Assembly: GCA_964406605.1 (NCBI GenBank) | Contig: CAYOSF010000015.1 | Span: forward strand, 1-64,000 | Direction of reading: 5' to 3' | Source: CAYOSF01 sp964406605 | GTDB lineage: Bacteria > Chloroflexota > Dehalococcoidia > DSTF01 > RBG-16-68-14 | DNA: 64,000 nt | Part shown: positions 45,653 through 54,270 of the stretch, piece by piece | How the letters are laid out: every line of letters begins with the position of its first letter | Position numbering within the stretch: the first letter of the stretch is position 1 | Made by a program: the position numbers and the translations under genes | The notes under the pieces: model-generated | What the model was told of the DNA's origin: nothing | Seen by the model: the letters and a program-made list of their open reading frames with translations, nothing else | Databases searched by the model: none

Positions 45653-46576
45653 CTAGGTCCCCTTGCCCGCACCGCCCAGGAGCCGGATCCGGCCCTCTAC
45701 GGACGCCCGGATCGCCGTCTCCACCTCACTCATCAGTTCGTACATGTTGAAGATCTCCGGACGCTCCGCCAGCACCTGGCGGATCCTGGCCAGCGCCGCC
45801 AACCTGAGGTCGGAATCCGTGTTCAGCTTCGCGATGCCGAGGGAGACCGCCCGTTTCACGAAGTCCTCGGGGATTCCCTTCGCCTCGGGCAGCCTCGCTC
45901 CGTAGCTCGCCGCCAGCTCGACGTCCTCCTGGGGGATCGAGGACGCGCCGTGAAGCACGAGCGGATGATCGATGCGTCCCGCGATCTCCGCCAGGCGGTC
46001 GAAGTCGAGCCGGGGTTCGCCCTTGAACTTGAAGGCGCCGTGGGACGTGCCGATCGTGACTGTGAGCGAGTCGACACCGGTCTCTTTGACGAAGCGCTCC
46101 GCCTCCTCCGGCACCGTGTACGTGGCCTCCGCCGCCTCCTCGCCCAGGTCTTCGATTCCGGCCAGCTTTCCCAATTCCGCTTCCACCTGCACGTCTCGGG
46201 TGTGCGCGTACTCCACGACCTCGCGCGTGGCCGCGATGTTCTCCTCGAGCGGCAGCCGCGACGTATCGATCATGACCGAGGTGTAGCCGGCTTCGATAGC
46301 CGATCTGGCGACCTCAATGCTCTTGCCGTGGTCCAGGTGCAGCGCAACCGGAACGGGCGAGGCCTCGGCCAGGCCGGTGACCATCTGTGCGATGTTCTCC
46401 AGTCCCGCGTGCTTGATGGCGCCCTCCGAGGTCTGAACCATCACCGGCGCCCGCAGGTTCGTCGCAGCCGCAACGACCGCCCGCGCCGACTCGAGGTTGT
46501 ACGCGTTGAAGCCCCCGATGGCCCAGCCGTTCGCTCGCGCGTCCTTCAGGTATGGAAGGGGGTTGACCAGCATCAC
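45653..46576 (-). CDS. fba: Class II fructose-bisphosphate aldolase family
   Basis: 307 aa. The barrel start AIGGFNAYNLESARAVVAAA, zinc ligands in VALHLDHGKS and VEAELGKLAG, and the late LVLHGASSIP (with the zinc His) mark the class II aldolase family. SLTVTIGTSHGAFKFKGEP is typical. The substrate may be fructose-1,6-bisphosphate or tagatose bisphosphate. The ATG overlaps the stop of the HAD gene (ATGA). It links glycolysis to the pentose phosphate block 467 bases downstream. Confidence 0.9.
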   Translation of the reverse strand: MMLVNPLPYLKDARANGWAIGGFNAYNLESARAVVAAATNLRAPVMVQTSEGAIKHAGLENIAQMVTGLAEASPVPVALHLDHGKSIEVARSAIEAGYTSVMIDTSRLPLEENIAATREVVEYAHTRDVQVEAELGKLAGIEDLGEEAAEATYTVPEEAERFVKETGVDSLTVTIGTSHGAFKFKGEPRLDFDRLAEIAGRIDHPLVLHGASSIPQEDVELAASYGARLPEAKGIPEDFVKRAVSLGIAKLNTDSDLRLAALARIRQVLAERPEIFNMYELMSEVETAIRASVEGRIRLLGGAGKGT

Positions 46577-47274
46577 TCGACCTCCTTGCGCTTCGTGCGG
46601 GGATTCTTCAACTGGCCGGCGGTCATCGCCAGCAGCTCCCCGATGTCCTCGATGGTGATGTCCGGCTCGGGGAAGTCGTGGTGGGATGGGTCGTTGGCGT
46701 ACTTCCCCTGGCAGACCATGACGGTCGTGAGCTGCTCACCCATCGCGGCCTTCATGGCCGCGAGGATGCGAGTCTTGTCATCCACGATTGAGTAATGCTC
46801 GGCGGGGAAGCGTCTCCGGATGTCCTCGACCTCCTGTTCCTTGTGGACGTAGACCAGAACGTTGCCGCGAACGGCCTCCTCCAGCCCGGCGGCACGTATC
46901 TTGTGGCGCTGGAAGAGCTGATCGCCGTCCGACAGGATGACCGGCGTGGCAAAGGACGAGAGGTGTCGAATAACCTCCAGCCCCTTGGGATAGAGATGGT
47001 CCGCAAAAGGACAGTCCCACACGAGGGCGCTGGCCTTGCCGATGGAGGTGGCGTTCGGGCATTCGCGGGCGAACCGTTCTATGGTCTCCGGCAGGTCGAC
47101 CACGTCCATTTCGGCGCGGACCTCCTCGTAGATTTCCCAGAAGCGGTCCCCGTCTTCCTCACCGAGCACGTCCTCCAGATCGCGCTGGAGACGCGACCGA
47201 AGAAGATCGTTGTCCAGGAGCGTGTTGTCGACGTCAAGGAGCACGACCAAGTCCGTCATAGCCATCTCGCTCAT
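46573..47274 (-). CDS. HAD-superfamily hydrolase
   Basis: About 233 aa. Motif I is LLDVDNTLLDND (nucleophile and acid Asp), motif II is VILSDGDQL, the Lys is in the following helix region, and motif IV is YSIVDDKTRIL. A helical cap lies between motifs I and II. Such proteins dephosphorylate small metabolites. Coupling to fba suggests a sugar phosphate substrate (inference). Starts at 47274, 47265 and 47259 are all possible; the frame further upstream is not family-like. Confidence 0.8.
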   Translation of the reverse strand: MSEMAMTDLVVLLDVDNTLLDNDLLRSRLQRDLEDVLGEEDGDRFWEIYEEVRAEMDVVDLPETIERFARECPNATSIGKASALVWDCPFADHLYPKGLEVIRHLSSFATPVILSDGDQLFQRHKIRAAGLEEAVRGNVLVYVHKEQEVEDIRRRFPAEHYSIVDDKTRILAAMKAAMGEQLTTVMVCQGKYANDPSHHDFPEPDITIEDIGELLAMTAGQLKNPRTKRKEVE

Positions 47275-47626
47275 TCTCTCTCGGTCGGAGCCGGCGTGTC
47301 CTCCCGACTCTCCAGGCACCGTGCGCTTGGAGTGCCGCATCGCGAGGAGCGCCGGCTCGGGCGGACTTTCAGCGAGGCACGGGCGCTGCTACGAAGAGGG
47401 TACCCCACCGGTGCGCCATGGATCACGCGGGGCGCTACGTCCGCGTCTGCCGTTGTCCGGCCGCGCACGGAACAGCAACTCGTTCTGAGGCCTGTTGTCT
47501 ATTTCTAGCGTACACGGGCCGGGCGACGCCGTGCGTAGGATGGATCACGAAGAGCGGCCACAAATCGGTGGGTGCGCGTGGGGAGACACTTGTCGGTGGA
47601 GCGTATCTCCCGATACGGTAGGAGGT
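47275..47626. other. 352-base divergent gap between HAD and MBL genes
   Basis: It contains promoters for two divergent units, but I see no clear hexamer pair. Open frames through the region look random. The first 60 bases upstream of the HAD start could code an N-terminal extension of that protein. Confidence 0.4.
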
Positions 47627-48370
47627 ATGGGAGAAGTGTGCGTCCAGTTCCTGGGGAGTGGCGATGCTTTCGGGAGCGGCGGGCGTCTCCAGGCATGCAT
47701 CTACGTCCAGAGCGACGCAGCGTCCTTCCTTATCGATTGTGGTGCGACCGCTCTCCTTGCGATGCGGCGCTTCGGTGTGGAACCGTCGTCCGTTGACGCG
47801 ATCTTGCTCAGCCATCTGCACGGCGACCATTTCGGTGGGTTGCCGTTCTTCTATCTTGACGCGCAGTTCATCTCGCAAAGGACCAAGCCGCTGGTCGTCG
47901 CCGGGCCCCCAGGACTGGAGGAGCGGATTCGACAGACGATGGAGGCGCTCTTCCCCGGGTCGTCTAGGACGCAGCAGCGGTTCGAAACCGAATTCATCGA
48001 GCTCACCGACGAGCAGGAGACGTCTATCGCATCGATCTCGGTTGTGCCGTACGGTGTCGAGCACGAAAGCGGCGCTCCCGCCTACGCGCTGCGGGTCACC
48101 TGCGGAGGGAAGGTAATCGCATACTCCGGCGATACGGGTTGGACCGACGCGCTGAAGCGTGCGGCAGACGGGGCGGACCTGTTCATCTGCGAGGCCTCCT
48201 TCTTCGACAAGAAGGTCCCGTTCCACGTGGACTACGAGACCCTAATGGAGCACCGGGCGGAGCTGGGCTGCCGCCGGCTCATCCTGACGCACATGAGCGG
48301 TGGGATGTTGCGCCATCTCCCCGACCTGGACGTCGAGACAGCCGAGGACGGGATGCGGATCGTCCTGTAG
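47627..48370 (+). CDS. MBL-fold metallohydrolase (RNase Z-like layout)
   Basis: 247 aa. FLGSGDAFGSGGR near the start, the metal motif LLSHLHGDHFGGLPFF (HxHxDH), VIAYSGDTGWTDAL with the bridging Asp, and the final LILTHMSGGML fit the RNase Z/ArsA-like branch of metallo-beta-lactamase-fold hydrolases. The substrate is unknown. The ATG lies only one base after GGAGGT; an in-frame GTG at 47636 has better spacing and may be the real start. Confidence 0.85.
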   Translation: MGEVCVQFLGSGDAFGSGGRLQACIYVQSDAASFLIDCGATALLAMRRFGVEPSSVDAILLSHLHGDHFGGLPFFYLDAQFISQRTKPLVVAGPPGLEERIRQTMEALFPGSSRTQQRFETEFIELTDEQETSIASISVVPYGVEHESGAPAYALRVTCGGKVIAYSGDTGWTDALKRAADGADLFICEASFFDKKVPFHVDYETLMEHRAELGCRRLILTHMSGGMLRHLPDLDVETAEDGMRIVL

Positions 48371-48435
48371 CCCGGCTTGCCGGCGAAGAACAGGCGGAGC
48401 CTCTGCGTCGGCTCCGTTGGTCGAGGAGCACAGGT

Positions 48436-48798
48436 GTGCCAGAACACGACACCTTCTGGTCAAGACTTGATGAGCTCGTCGCGACCTGCGACGTGAAGAT
48501 CGATAGGCCAAAGGGGACTCGGCATCCGCGGTATCCCTCGCTGGTCTATCCCCTCGACTACGGCTATCTGGAGCAGACCGGCTCCTCGGACGGGAATGAG
48601 ATCGATGTCTGGGTGGGCAGCTTGCCGGACGGAGCGGTGACAGGCATCGTGTGCACGGTAGACACAGTGAAGAAGGACGCGGAGCTCAAGATCCTTCTGG
48701 GCTGCACTCCTGACGAGGCTGAGATGGTCCTGGGCACTCATGACAGCGGGCCCATGTCGGCCGTCCTACTAATGCGCAGTGACGCGTGCGGCGAGTGA
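48436..48798 (+). CDS. Short inorganic-pyrophosphatase-family protein
   Basis: 120 aa, clearly shorter than family I pyrophosphatases (about 170-200 aa). Recognisable pieces are HPRYPSLVYPLDYGYLE and DGNEIDVWVG, the latter a variant of the catalytic DxDPxDV signature with only two of the three Asp. Activity is uncertain. GTG 48436 follows TCGAGGAGCACAG. It is 65 bases downstream of the MBL gene in the same direction and is probably cotranscribed. Confidence 0.7.
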   Translation: MPEHDTFWSRLDELVATCDVKIDRPKGTRHPRYPSLVYPLDYGYLEQTGSSDGNEIDVWVGSLPDGAVTGIVCTVDTVKKDAELKILLGCTPDEAEMVLGTHDSGPMSAVLLMRSDACGE

Positions 48799-48869
48799 GG
48801 GTGCTCCGCCTCCTAACACGTCGAATCGAGCTCGCACCGAGTCGAGGCAGCGGCGGGCAGGAACAGTCC

Positions 48870-49637
48870 TCACCTGGGCTTTCGGGCGACCAAAAGGTAC
48901 CGGCTCTCGGTTAGAACCAAACCATCCGGCGTCTGAAGGTCCGCCTCCAGCGCAAGAAGCGCGTCGATGTCGCGCCCGACATCGAAGTTGGGAATCGTCC
49001 ACGGCGTCACCGCCAGCATGAACACTAGGTCCCCGAGCGTCGCAAACGCCACCTTGTATTCGTGGGCGACGTTGGTCGTGACGGTCAGACCAGCCGCATC
49101 GAATCCCTGCGAGTACTCGCGTCGTTGGTCGCCGAAGTCCGTCATGCGAGGGAAGTAGGTTCTGAGCTCTCGCCAGTTATCCCTTCCCACCTGCTGTGTG
49201 ATCAGACGGCCTCCCGGACGGAGGAGGCGCGCCAATTCCGCCGGGTCTAGCTCTTCGTGGCGGTTGAGCAGGAGGTCGAACGCCCCCTTGGCAAAGGGCA
49301 ACTGGAGGCTCCGGCACCGGACAACGTCTACTCCGAGGGGCGCCAGCCGGCCGTACGCCACCGGCGCGTTCACCGCCCATTCCTCCGTCGCCACCACCCG
49401 GGAGGGGAGAGCGTCCCGCAACCTGGATAGCACCTCTCCTCCTCCTGTCCCGATGTCCAGCGCTGAGCGATACCCGGCCGCGTGCTCCCGGGCCAGGGCA
49501 TCGTAGTCCCAAGGCGGCTCGGGCTCAAGGTCCTTGACGTTGAGATCGGTGAAGGCCCACCCTGAGAATCGGCGTGCTCGTTCCAGGAACGGGCGCAGCC
49601 GCCTGAGCGCCTCGTGCCGCCGGCTGACCTCGGTCAT
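48870..49637 (-). CDS. SAM-dependent methyltransferase (RlmA-like layout)
   Basis: 255 aa. Motif I is ALDIGTGGGEVLSRL, and the later motif is LARLLRPGGRLITQQVG. LPFAKGAFDLLLNRHE occupies the motif II region. No zinc-finger Cys is seen, so the comparison to rRNA methyltransferases is loose. ATG 49637 starts a plausible N-terminus (MTEVSRRHEALRRL). A GTG at 49697 is possible. It is divergent from the YyaL-type gene, 89 bases apart. Confidence 0.75.
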   Translation of the reverse strand: MTEVSRRHEALRRLRPFLERARRFSGWAFTDLNVKDLEPEPPWDYDALAREHAAGYRSALDIGTGGGEVLSRLRDALPSRVVATEEWAVNAPVAYGRLAPLGVDVVRCRSLQLPFAKGAFDLLLNRHEELDPAELARLLRPGGRLITQQVGRDNWRELRTYFPRMTDFGDQRREYSQGFDAAGLTVTTNVAHEYKVAFATLGDLVFMLAVTPWTIPNFDVGRDIDALLALEADLQTPDGLVLTESRYLLVARKPR

Positions 49638-49726
49638 CGTTCCGACATGGTATGCGCGGACCTCCGAGACGGCAAGTGTCTCCCCCCACCTTGCCACCCT
49701 AACGGGCGTCTAGATACGTTGGAAGT

Positions 49727-51784
49727 GTGGCCAATCGCCTAGCACACGAGACGAGCCCCTACCTTCTCCAGCACAAGGACAACCCCGTCGACTGGTACCC
49801 GTGGGGGGATGAGGCGTTCGCGAAGGCACGCGCAGAAGACAAGCCGGTCTTCCTCAGCATCGGTTACTCCTCCTGCCACTGGTGCCACGTGATGGAGCGC
49901 GAATCGTTCGAGAACGACGATATCGCTGCCCTCATGAACGAGCGCTTCGTGAGCATCAAGGTGGATCGCGAGGAGCGGCCCGATATCGATTCCATCTACA
50001 TGACGGCGGTGCAGGCGATGACGGGCGGGGGCGGCTGGCCGATGTCGGTGTTCCTGACGCCGGATGGGCAGCCGTTCCACGCGGGCACATACTTCCCGCC
50101 GGAGGACCGCGGCGGGATGCCGGGCTTCCCCCGGGTGCTCGCCGCCGTCGCGGAGGCGTACAGGAATCGAAAGGCGGACGTCGTCGCCACCGGTAGCCGG
50201 GTGGCGGAGCATCTGAGCGCGCAGGCCGGCGCGCGCGCCGGCACGGACCCGCTCACCCGGGACGTGATCCAGGAGGCATACCGGACACTCGCCCACACGT
50301 TCGACCGGCGGTACGGGGGCTTCGGCGGGGCGCCGAAGTTCCCCCAGCCGATAACGTACGAGTTTCTGTTGCACTACTGGCACGCCACGGATGATGCGCA
50401 GGCGCTGGAGATGGTTGAGCTTAGCCTGATGAAGATGCTTCGCGGCGGGATCCACGATCAGGTGGGCGGCGGTTTCCATCGCTACGCCACCGATCCCACA
50501 TGGCTCGTCCCCCACTTCGAGAAGATGCTCTACGACAACGCTCTGCTTGCGCAGCTCTACCTGCACGCATGGCAGGCGACCGGCAACGAGCTCTACCGCG
50601 CGGTCGTGGAGAGGACGCTCGGGTACGTCGAGCGGGAGATGCTGCATCCGCTCGGCGGCTTCTACTCGTCCCAGGACGCCGACAGCGAAGGCGAAGAAGG
50701 CCGCTTCTTCGTCTGGGGAGCCTCGGAGTTGCGGGAAGTGCTGGGACGGGAGCTGGGACGTATCGCGGGAACCTATTTCGGCGTCACGGAGGGGGGCAAC
50801 TTCGAGGGACGCAACATCCTCTCGGCTCCCCGGGACGCCGAAGAGGTCGCCTCGGAGCTCGGCATGTCGGTAGAGGATCTTCGCGCCGCGGTCGATGAAG
50901 CCACGGCCAAGCTGCTCGCCGCGAGGAACGAGCGTGTCCGGCCCGCAACGGACGACAAGGTGCTCACGTCTTGGAACGCCCTCATGATGAAGGCGTTTGC
51001 GGAGGCGGGCGCGGCGCTGGGCGTACAGTCACACATCGAGACGGCGGGGCGCAACGCCGAGTTCATCCTGGGCTCGATGATCCGAGACGGCCGGGTGCTC
51101 AGAACGTGGAAGGCATCACCCGGCGGCGGCGGGCAGGCCAAGCTGAGCGGCTATCTGGAGGACTACGCGTTCCTCATCGACGCGCTACTGTCGCTCTACG
51201 AGGCGACGTTCGAGCCGAGGTGGCTTGAGGAGGCGCAGATCCTGGCCGGCCGGATGCTAGAGCTGTTCTGGGACGGGAAGCGAGGGTTCTTCTTCGACAC
51301 GGGCATCGATCACGAACGGCTTGTCGTGCGCCCCCGCGAGATCTTCGACAACGCGATACCGTCGGGCGGCTCGGCCGCGGCGATGGCGCTGCTCAGGCTC
51401 GCCGTCTTCACCGGCAACGGCGACTACGAACGCTGCGCCGCCAGCTCGCTCCGCTCCGTCCGCGACTACCTGGGGAGGGCACCGTCGGGCATGGCCAACT
51501 GGCTGGTCGCACTCGATTTCTACCTCTCGACGCCGAAGGAGATCGTGATCGTAGGAGCGCTGGAGCACCCCGCGACCCAGGCCCTGTATCAGACGGCCCA
51601 CCGGCGCTACCTGCCGAACCGGGTGATTGCAGGCGCGCAGGATGGCTCGCAGGACTCCGGCTCACCGCTGCTGGACGGGAGGGAGTTGGTCGACGGCCGA
51701 CCGACGGCCTATGTCTGCGAGAACTACGCCTGCAAGCTACCCGTGACCGAGCCGGACGCCCTTGCCAAACAGCTCGGCGACTGA
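49727..51784 (+). CDS. Thioredoxin-domain protein, YyaL/DUF255 family
   Basis: 685 aa cytoplasmic protein. Residues 1-165 are the DUF255 thioredoxin-like domain with a C-x-x-C-type site YSSCHWCHVMERESF (around residue 50) and GGGGWPMSVFLTPDG. The rest is an (alpha/alpha)6 toroid related to N-acylglucosamine epimerase/glycosidase folds (KPQ-like GGIHDQVGGGFHRYATDPTWLVPHFEKMLYDNA). Its function is unknown, though the family is conserved from bacteria to man (SPATA20). GTG start after GTTGGAAGT. Confidence 0.92.
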   Translation: MANRLAHETSPYLLQHKDNPVDWYPWGDEAFAKARAEDKPVFLSIGYSSCHWCHVMERESFENDDIAALMNERFVSIKVDREERPDIDSIYMTAVQAMTGGGGWPMSVFLTPDGQPFHAGTYFPPEDRGGMPGFPRVLAAVAEAYRNRKADVVATGSRVAEHLSAQAGARAGTDPLTRDVIQEAYRTLAHTFDRRYGGFGGAPKFPQPITYEFLLHYWHATDDAQALEMVELSLMKMLRGGIHDQVGGGFHRYATDPTWLVPHFEKMLYDNALLAQLYLHAWQATGNELYRAVVERTLGYVEREMLHPLGGFYSSQDADSEGEEGRFFVWGASELREVLGRELGRIAGTYFGVTEGGNFEGRNILSAPRDAEEVASELGMSVEDLRAAVDEATAKLLAARNERVRPATDDKVLTSWNALMMKAFAEAGAALGVQSHIETAGRNAEFILGSMIRDGRVLRTWKASPGGGGQAKLSGYLEDYAFLIDALLSLYEATFEPRWLEEAQILAGRMLELFWDGKRGFFFDTGIDHERLVVRPREIFDNAIPSGGSAAAMALLRLAVFTGNGDYERCAASSLRSVRDYLGRAPSGMANWLVALDFYLSTPKEIVIVGALEHPATQALYQTAHRRYLPNRVIAGAQDGSQDSGSPLLDGRELVDGRPTAYVCENYACKLPVTEPDALAKQLGD

Positions 51785-51994
51785 TCGCAAAGCCGCGACC
51801 GGCGCAGAGCGCAATTCCCCTGTCATAGCGCACCGATTGTAGCACCCGCGGCTTCGCGCTGCCCATCGACAGCGCGGCGAAAGACGGGCGCGCTCCGCGC
51901 CGGGGCTGCGGGCGACGGTGAGCGCCCCGAAGGCGTCCTTGCCCCAGACATCTGGAGTGTCATAGGAAACACACCCCATCCCGCGGCCAAGCGA

Positions 51995-52023
51995 TTGAGA
52001 AGCCCCGAGGCCGGTGCTATGAT
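51995..52023 (+). promoter_or_regulatory. Sigma70-type promoter of the acyl-CoA dehydrogenase gene
   Basis: TTGAGA, a 17-base spacer, TATGAT. The predicted start is near 52030, giving a leader of about 97 bases. No gene is seen in 51785-52126 besides this element. Confidence 0.65.
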
Positions 52024-52126
52024 TGGCACGTTTTCATGTTCCGGCGCCGGTGCCGCAACCTGCATTGCACGCCTGCCCGGCGACCGGATCGCGCGGCAAG
52101 TCCGTCGGATAGGAGGAAGGGACACC

Positions 52127-53374
52127 ATGTACGTGGAGCTGAACAAGCAAGAGACGCCCGAGCAGGCAACGCTCAGAGAGGAGACGCACCGCTTCGCGGC
52201 GGAGGTCATGCGCCCGGCGGCGATCGCGCTCGACAAGCTCTCCCCGGAGGAGGTGATCGCGCCGGGGTCCGTGCTGTGGGACGTCTTCCGCCAGTACTAC
52301 GGACAGGGCTACCATCTGCGAGGCTTCCCGGAGCAGTTGGGCGGCCCGGGCCTTGGGCCGCTGGGAGGGCATATTGTCGGGGAGGAACTGGGCTGGGCTT
52401 CCGCGGGCCTGTCGATCAGCCTGGGTGTGACTGCCATGCCGTTCACCTTCGCGGCCCGGGCCGCGGCGCTCACCGGCAACCAGGACCTGATGAAGGACTT
52501 GGTGACGCCGTACGTTGAGGACCGGGAAGGGAAGTACATCGGCTGCTGGGCCATTACCGAGCCCGGACACGGCTCCGACAGCCTGCTCTTCGGCACCGAG
52601 CAGTTCCGCAATCCGGAGATCTCTTTCGACTGCCGGGCGCGCCCGGACGGCGATGAGTGGGTGATCACCGGACAGAAGGCGGCCTGGGTCTCGGACGGGA
52701 CCATCGCCACGCACGCCTTGACGTTCCTCACCATCGATCCGTCTGAAGGCATGAACGGCGGCGGAGTGGCGATCATCCCGCTGGACCTGCAGGGCGTGTC
52801 GAAGGGACCGCCCCTGGACAAGCTGGGTCAGCGAGATCTGAACCAGGGCGAGATCTTCTTCGACGATGTTCGCATCCCCAAGCACTACATGCTGGTGGAG
52901 CCGGACGGGTACCCCGCGATCATCGACGGGATTCTGGCCGGTGCCAATGCCGGCATGAGCACCACATTCACCGGCCTGGCCAGGGCAGCCTTCGAGGAGG
53001 CCCTGGCGTACACGAGGGAACGGGTCCAGGGCGGAAAGCTCATCTGCGAGCACCAGTTGGTGCAGCACAAGCTCTTCGACATGTTCCGGAAGGTGGAATC
53101 GGCTCGGGCGCTCTCGCGGGCGGTGTCCCTCTACAACCGCGCGACCGTCCCGCCGGCCACGGAGTACTCGATTGCGGTCAAGGTCCATTGCACGCAGATC
53201 GCCTTCGACGTGGCGAGCGACGCTATCCAGCTCATGGGCGGCTACGGGTTGAGCAAGGAGTTCCACATCGAGAAGCTCTTCCGCGATGCCAGGGCGTCCA
53301 TGATCGAGGATGGCTCCAACGAAGTGCTCGGTCTCGCAGCCGCGCGGCGCATCGTGGATGGGTACAGGGTCTGA
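52127..53374 (+). CDS. Acyl-CoA dehydrogenase family flavoprotein
   Basis: 415 aa. FAD-dependent alpha,beta-dehydrogenation of an acyl-CoA. CWAITEPGHGSDS is the family flavin-binding segment, and QKAAWVSDG and LDKLGQRDLNQGEIFFDDVRIP follow. The C-terminal domain ends QLMGGYGLSKEFHIEKLFRDARASMIEDGSNEV. The catalytic Glu position is occupied by the E of IEDGSNE as in many members. ATG 52127 follows AGGAGGAAGGGACACC. No beta-oxidation partner genes are nearby, so the substrate is open. Confidence 0.92.
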   Translation: MYVELNKQETPEQATLREETHRFAAEVMRPAAIALDKLSPEEVIAPGSVLWDVFRQYYGQGYHLRGFPEQLGGPGLGPLGGHIVGEELGWASAGLSISLGVTAMPFTFAARAAALTGNQDLMKDLVTPYVEDREGKYIGCWAITEPGHGSDSLLFGTEQFRNPEISFDCRARPDGDEWVITGQKAAWVSDGTIATHALTFLTIDPSEGMNGGGVAIIPLDLQGVSKGPPLDKLGQRDLNQGEIFFDDVRIPKHYMLVEPDGYPAIIDGILAGANAGMSTTFTGLARAAFEEALAYTRERVQGGKLICEHQLVQHKLFDMFRKVESARALSRAVSLYNRATVPPATEYSIAVKVHCTQIAFDVASDAIQLMGGYGLSKEFHIEKLFRDARASMIEDGSNEVLGLAAARRIVDGYRV

Positions 53375-53416
53375 AGGGGGCTCTCACGCGCGGGTCGGTC
53401 CCGGCGGGTGCCTGGG

Positions 53417-53434
53417 CCGCGGTTCGCTCCGCGG
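53417..53434. terminator. Terminator-like hairpin between convergent genes
   Basis: CCGCGG, loop TTCGCT, CCGCGG, extended by one G-C pair. It lies between the converging acyl-CoA dehydrogenase and ECF genes but has no T-run on either strand. Confidence 0.3.
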
Positions 53435-53438
53435 GCGG

Positions 53439-54260
53439 CTACTCGAAGCGGACCTGAAACCGGTCGCGAAAGCGCACCAGCAGGTCGAGCGTCGGCCGCC
53501 CGACGGCCAGTACGAGGACCACGTTGCCGAGCGCGCGCAGGCTGTCCCAGCCGGCCGAGGTGAGGATGTAGAAGGACCAGTAGTGTCTGACCGTCTCGCC
53601 TAGCCCCAGCCCCGGCTGCCAGGAGATCGACTCGCCCTGGGCTACGTAGGGCCAGAACCAGAGATTGGCGATGGCGCCGAAGAGGAACCCCCACGCTCCG
53701 GCGAAAGCGGCCAGCACGACCAGCTCCAGCCGTCTGCGCGCTCGCAGCGGCCTCTGGAGGAGCGTGCCCAGCCAGCCGGCGGTCATCCCGATCCAGCCGG
53801 AAGCGAACATCTGGAACGGTAGCCACGGCCCGAAGCCACCGACCGCGAACGCGGAGACGAACAGCGCGCCCGCTCCCAGGAGGAAACCCAGCCGCGCCCC
53901 GAATACGTAGCCGCCGATGATAATGAACACGAAGAAGGCGGTCGCTCCCGCCGGCAGCGTCGGAATGCGGAGCGCGGCCGCGGCAACGGTGACGACCGCC
54001 AGCAGCGATACGGTCTTCGCGTTCATCCCCTCCCGTGTCAGCTCGATGACGAAGAGGAGCAACGCCAGCGATAACACCAGGGCGAAGACCAGCGGCGCAT
54101 CATCTGTTCGAGGCGTGGCGTGGCCGGTGGGCCGAGCGTCGGAGAGGATGAAGGGATAGAGGTACGCGGCGACGCCCACCGCCGAGATGGCCGCGAGCGT
54201 CAGCGCCGACAGCAGTCCCGCGCCGTGCGTCCGGAGCGCGGTCGCCCGCAGCGGCTTCAC
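53439..54260 (-). CDS. ECF-transporter S-component-like membrane protein (corrinoid candidate)
   Basis: About 273 aa, six or more membrane helices. YLYPFILSDA in the first extracellular region and AARLGFLLGAGALFVSAFAVGGFGPWLPFQM-type helices resemble substrate-binding S components of energy-coupling-factor importers. It is the last gene of the riboswitch-controlled operon and follows the DUF4430-like gene. The substrate is therefore expected to be cobalamin or a precursor (inference from the riboswitch, not from sequence). GTG 54260 gives a clean start; a TTG at 54278 overlaps the upstream stop. Confidence 0.75.
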   Translation of the reverse strand: MKPLRATALRTHGAGLLSALTLAAISAVGVAAYLYPFILSDARPTGHATPRTDDAPLVFALVLSLALLLFVIELTREGMNAKTVSLLAVVTVAAAALRIPTLPAGATAFFVFIIIGGYVFGARLGFLLGAGALFVSAFAVGGFGPWLPFQMFASGWIGMTAGWLGTLLQRPLRARRRLELVVLAAFAGAWGFLFGAIANLWFWPYVAQGESISWQPGLGLGETVRHYWSFYILTSAGWDSLRALGNVVLVLAVGRPTLDLLVRFRDRFQVRFE

Positions 54261-54270
54261 AACGGCCGTG

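Noticed and set aside
45223..45672. 149-codon minus-strand open frame upstream of tkt
   Set aside because: Low-complexity composition, no ribosome-binding site, overlaps fba end.
47435..48226. 263-codon minus-strand frame
   Set aside because: Lies opposite the well-supported MBL gene and has no family-like motifs.
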